Assembly (NCBI GenBank): GCA_020201485.1
Contig: JAIVGT010000230.1
Coordinates: forward strand, 1 to 7,960
Source: Halobacteriales archaeon
Lineage (GTDB): Archaea; Thermoplasmatota; SW-10-69-26; JACQPN01; JAIVGT01
Reading direction: 5' to 3'
Length of the DNA: 7,960 nt
The notes under the pieces were generated by a model. The model did not search any database. It was not told the DNA's origin and saw nothing but the letters and a program-made list of their open reading frames with translations. Within the stretch, counting starts at the first letter, position 1, and the number at the start of each line of letters is the position of its first letter. Position numbers and translations under genes: made by a program. This document shows, one piece after another, positions 6,308 to 7,960 of the stretch.

Positions 6308-6547
6308 GTCCGAGGGACGCGGACGAACGCACGCCGGCCCTTGACAGCTCCAGGCGTCCGCGGGGTCCGTGCCGGCGAGGCCAGCGCGTTCACTAGCTGG
6401 TGAGGCCTCGAACGAGGCTGGTCTCCGCTCGACGCCTGCCTGCCGCCACTTGCGGAATCGAGAAAGGGACGAGTGTGCGCCCACGGCCGTCCAGGAACGA
6501 AGGCGCGCGGGCGGGCTGAGTCCGATGCAGCATGTTGGCCGCGCGCT
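6308..6547. other. Non-coding spacer with local inverted repeats
   Basis: No reading frame here shows coding character on either strand. The spacer holds CAGGCGTC at 6351-6358 matched by GACGCCTG at 6431-6438. Nested inside are CCAGC/GCTGG (6381-6385, 6396-6400) and GCCTC-GAAC-GAGGC (6405-6418). Together these could fold as an outer stem with two inner hairpins, about 88 nt. In DNA this GC-rich such pairing arises easily by chance, and it is not a tRNA: there is no proper T arm next to the outer stem and no 3' CCA. Confidence 0.25.
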
Positions 6548-6582
6548 CGTTTCCCCCCACGCCCCCCTCGTGACTACGTTAG
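6548..6582 (+). repeat. Right copy of 35-38 bp G/C-run direct repeat
   Basis: CGTTT-C6-ACG-C6-TCGTGAC-TA-CGTTAG, in the same orientation as the copy at 2530-2567. The differences are one base fewer between the C6 runs, C to T in TCGYGAC, and AAGG replaced by TA. As in the left copy, the minus-strand TAA stop codon of the adjoining gene lies inside its right end, though the two proteins end in unrelated residues (AHAAL and DYWAT). Confidence 0.75.
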
Positions 6583-7688
6583 GTCGCCCAGTAGTCGATG
6601 CCCGGGACGCAGTAGTCCTTCGTCTCCGGCTCGTCCGGTTGAACGCTCAACCTTCTTCCATCGCTTTCCACGGCGATGCTACCGTCCCGCTGCGTCGCGT
6701 ACACCTTCGTTCCTTCGCTCTGCACGCGACAGAGAGCCTCGCTCGTCGGGTGCCCGTACGTGTTGTTCCCGAAGCTCACGGGCGCAAGGAGAGGGTGCAT
6801 CGCATGCACCCACCCCGAGCTGCTCGCGTACTTGCTCCCGTGGTGTCCCATCAGGTACACGTCACAACCCCGTTCGCCCAGCCGCTGCGTCAGCTCACGC
6901 TCCTGCGCTTCCTCCACGTCCCCCTGGAAGCAGAACGACGTGGTCCCGAAGCTCAGCCGGACGGCCACGCTCGATGCCGCGATGTCGTCCCAGGAGCTAC
7001 CCTGCCAGTCGGGCGGCCAGAGCACCTCGGCGCTCACGCCCGCGGCGCGCGCGTCCTGCGGCAGCGCGAGCTGGTCCCCGGCGTGGAAGGTTTCCTCGCC
7101 TTCCAGGGCGGTCGTCGCGTGCAGGACGTGCATCGTCGCGCCCTCCGCCTTCAGCTCGTCCTGGAAGCGGTGGTAGCTCTGCGGCGCATCCGCGCCTTCG
7201 TACCACGTCTCGTACGCGTGCAGGACGCGGAACTCGCTGAGCACCTCCTCGCAGCCGCCGGTGTGGTCGTTGTGCCCGTGGCTCGCCACGAGGGCGAACA
7301 GCGTGCCCCCGCTCGCCACGCCGAGGCCGTGCAGCGCCTGCACGACGGGGTTCGCGGCCGCGCTGCCCACGGGCGGGCCGCAGTCGTACACGATGAAGGA
7401 GCCGCCGGGCAGCTCCCAGATGGTGCCGTCGCCCTGGCCGACGTTGACGTAGTGCACGCGCAGGGTGCCGTTCGGGGGCGCGGTCGGGATGGCGGTGGTG
7501 GAGCCGACCACGGGAGGCGTGCTCGTCGAGGTCTGGTTGAGCGGTTCGCCGTTGCCGGTCGGTCCGGAGGGCGAAGACGGCAGCTGCTCGACGCGGTCGT
7601 TTGCCCTAGACTTCTCCGCCGCTGGACTGGCGCAACCCGTGATGATGATGACCATCGCTACCGCTGTGAACGCGCTTCCTGCCTGCAT
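6579..7688 (-). CDS. Exported lipoprotein with ComEC-like metallo-beta-lactamase domain (369 aa)
   Basis: The N-terminus is a lipoprotein signal (hydrophobic VAMVIIITGC, lipidated Cys19), followed by a Thr/Ser/Pro-rich linker to about residue 75. The hydrolase domain then shows VNVGQGDG (81-88), YDCG (101-104), the metal motif SHGHNDHTGG (136-145), QGD (255-257), GHHGS (281-285) and GHP (312-314). This series is that of the ComEC/Rec2-type metallo-beta-lactamase domain, which in competence proteins is thought to degrade the non-transported DNA strand. Here it stands alone without membrane channel domains, probably anchored outside the cell. The substrate is unproven; DNA, another phosphodiester or a different ester is possible. 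ATG 7688 has GGGAG at 7697-7693 upstream. All metal ligands expected for the family appear intact; the aspartate common in VDVGQGD is asparagine here. Confidence 0.85.
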   Translation of the reverse strand: MQAGSAFTAVAMVIIITGCASPAAEKSRANDRVEQLPSSPSGPTGNGEPLNQTSTSTPPVVGSTTAIPTAPPNGTLRVHYVNVGQGDGTIWELPGGSFIVYDCGPPVGSAAANPVVQALHGLGVASGGTLFALVASHGHNDHTGGCEEVLSEFRVLHAYETWYEGADAPQSYHRFQDELKAEGATMHVLHATTALEGEETFHAGDQLALPQDARAAGVSAEVLWPPDWQGSSWDDIAASSVAVRLSFGTTSFCFQGDVEEAQERELTQRLGERGCDVYLMGHHGSKYASSSGWVHAMHPLLAPVSFGNNTYGHPTSEALCRVQSEGTKVYATQRDGSIAVESDGRRLSVQPDEPETKDYCVPGIDYWAT

Positions 7689-7960
7689 GCCACTCCCGCT
7701 CGTTGCTCAGGACGGTGGGAGGCATGATGTTTCGGGGGAGACTGTCGCCATCCTGCGACAGTTCTTGCTCGTTAGCGCTCCCGTGCCGCGGCCGCCGCAC
7801 GTCGACCTCGCGCCGCTGCTCCTCGGCGCATTCGGGGGCGATGGGCTTGCGGATCTGCGGCAGACCCGTGTCAGGCCACGATGCTCCGTGTCGCCGTCGG
7901 GCTCACGCTCACCGCTCGGCCCGGGGCCGCGCGGAGGCGAGGCGGCCGGTGGCCGCCCCC
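7689..7960. other. Right-edge segment, no gene assigned with confidence
   Basis: It contains the 5' leader of the lipoprotein gene and a strong palindrome. Plus-strand frames from GTG 7783, ATG 7841 and ATG 7881 all stay open to the right edge, but none keeps convincing codon use throughout. The first 25 codons from 7783 and the first 12 from 7881 look the best. A gene start on the plus strand is possible and would need sequence beyond 7960. Confidence 0.3.
7741..7762. promoter_or_regulatory. 22-bp palindrome upstream of the lipoprotein gene (candidate operator)
   Basis: ACTGTCGC-CATCCT-GCGACAGT is a perfect inverted repeat with 8-bp arms and a 6-base spacer, 53-74 bases before the ATG at 7688. 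Size and symmetry suit a dimeric winged-helix or HTH regulator. As DNA read in either direction it could also form a hairpin, but no T-run follows, so a terminator is less likely. It could regulate the lipoprotein gene or a gene reading off the right edge. Confidence 0.5.

Noticed and set aside
6351..6438. tRNA gene on either strand
   Set aside because: Length and outer stem are suggestive, but there is no T arm next to the stem, no anticodon arm with a 7-base loop, and the TTCGA sits in a tight hairpin in the middle.
3331..6530. 20-base near-match between 3331-3350 and 6511-6530 (18/20), and a 14-base exact match between 3198-3211 and 6477-6490
   Set aside because: The spacing between the two matches differs (133 against 34 bases) and flanks do not align; about one such match is expected by chance in GC-rich DNA of this length.
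2..7959. CRISPR array, insertion sequence or integrase
   Set aside because: No regularly spaced repeats, transposase, terminal inverted repeats or recombinase motifs were found on either strand.

Overview
This is a GC-rich window of about 8 kb that most resembles archaeal DNA, with an embedded piece of a head-tail virus. The best clue to the host is at the left end: an exported protein with one membrane span followed by two winged-helix domains on the inside. That architecture is typical of Thermoplasmatota and other Euryarchaeota. Shine-Dalgarno sites of the GGAGGT(G) type precede several genes. The archaeal assignment, and Thermoplasmatota in particular, is inference; no rRNA or tRNA gene is present to settle it.

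Layout from left to right. (1) Positions 1-1738, minus strand: the membrane receptor-regulator, cut by the left edge and carrying one reading-frame break near 1033. (2) 1872-2394, minus strand: a 49-residue protein with ten cysteines and a 95-residue single-span membrane protein. (3) 2564-3568, minus strand: a tight three-gene operon holding an Ig-like beta-sandwich protein, a head-closure-like protein and a short coiled-coil/membrane protein of the XhlA/holin-accessory type. (4) 3731-4117, plus strand: a lone secreted four-cysteine protein, read against its neighbours. (5) 4124-4519, minus strand: a gp6/Ad1-like head-tail adaptor. (6) 4656-6307, plus strand: a two-gene unit that looks like a type IV AbiE toxin-antitoxin pair, with an inverted repeat just before the first start codon. 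(7) 6579-7688, minus strand: an exported lipoprotein with a ComEC-like metallo-beta-lactamase domain. The last 270 bases hold an operator-like palindrome but no gene that can be called with confidence.

Two shared non-coding signals tie the region together. A G/C-run element of 35-38 bp occurs in direct orientation at 2530-2567 and 6548-6582. In each case it begins on the minus strand at the TAA stop codon of a gene. The two copies bracket almost exactly the viral and toxin-antitoxin segment. Second, the leaders of the adaptor gene and the Ig-like gene share CCCTCCCCCAA and GCGGGCG blocks at identical distances from their ATG codons.

The most economical reading is a decayed or partial provirus, or a viral gene cassette, that keeps neck genes, a secreted cargo gene and an AbiE-like stability or defence module. 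No portal, terminase, capsid, tail or integrase gene is visible here.
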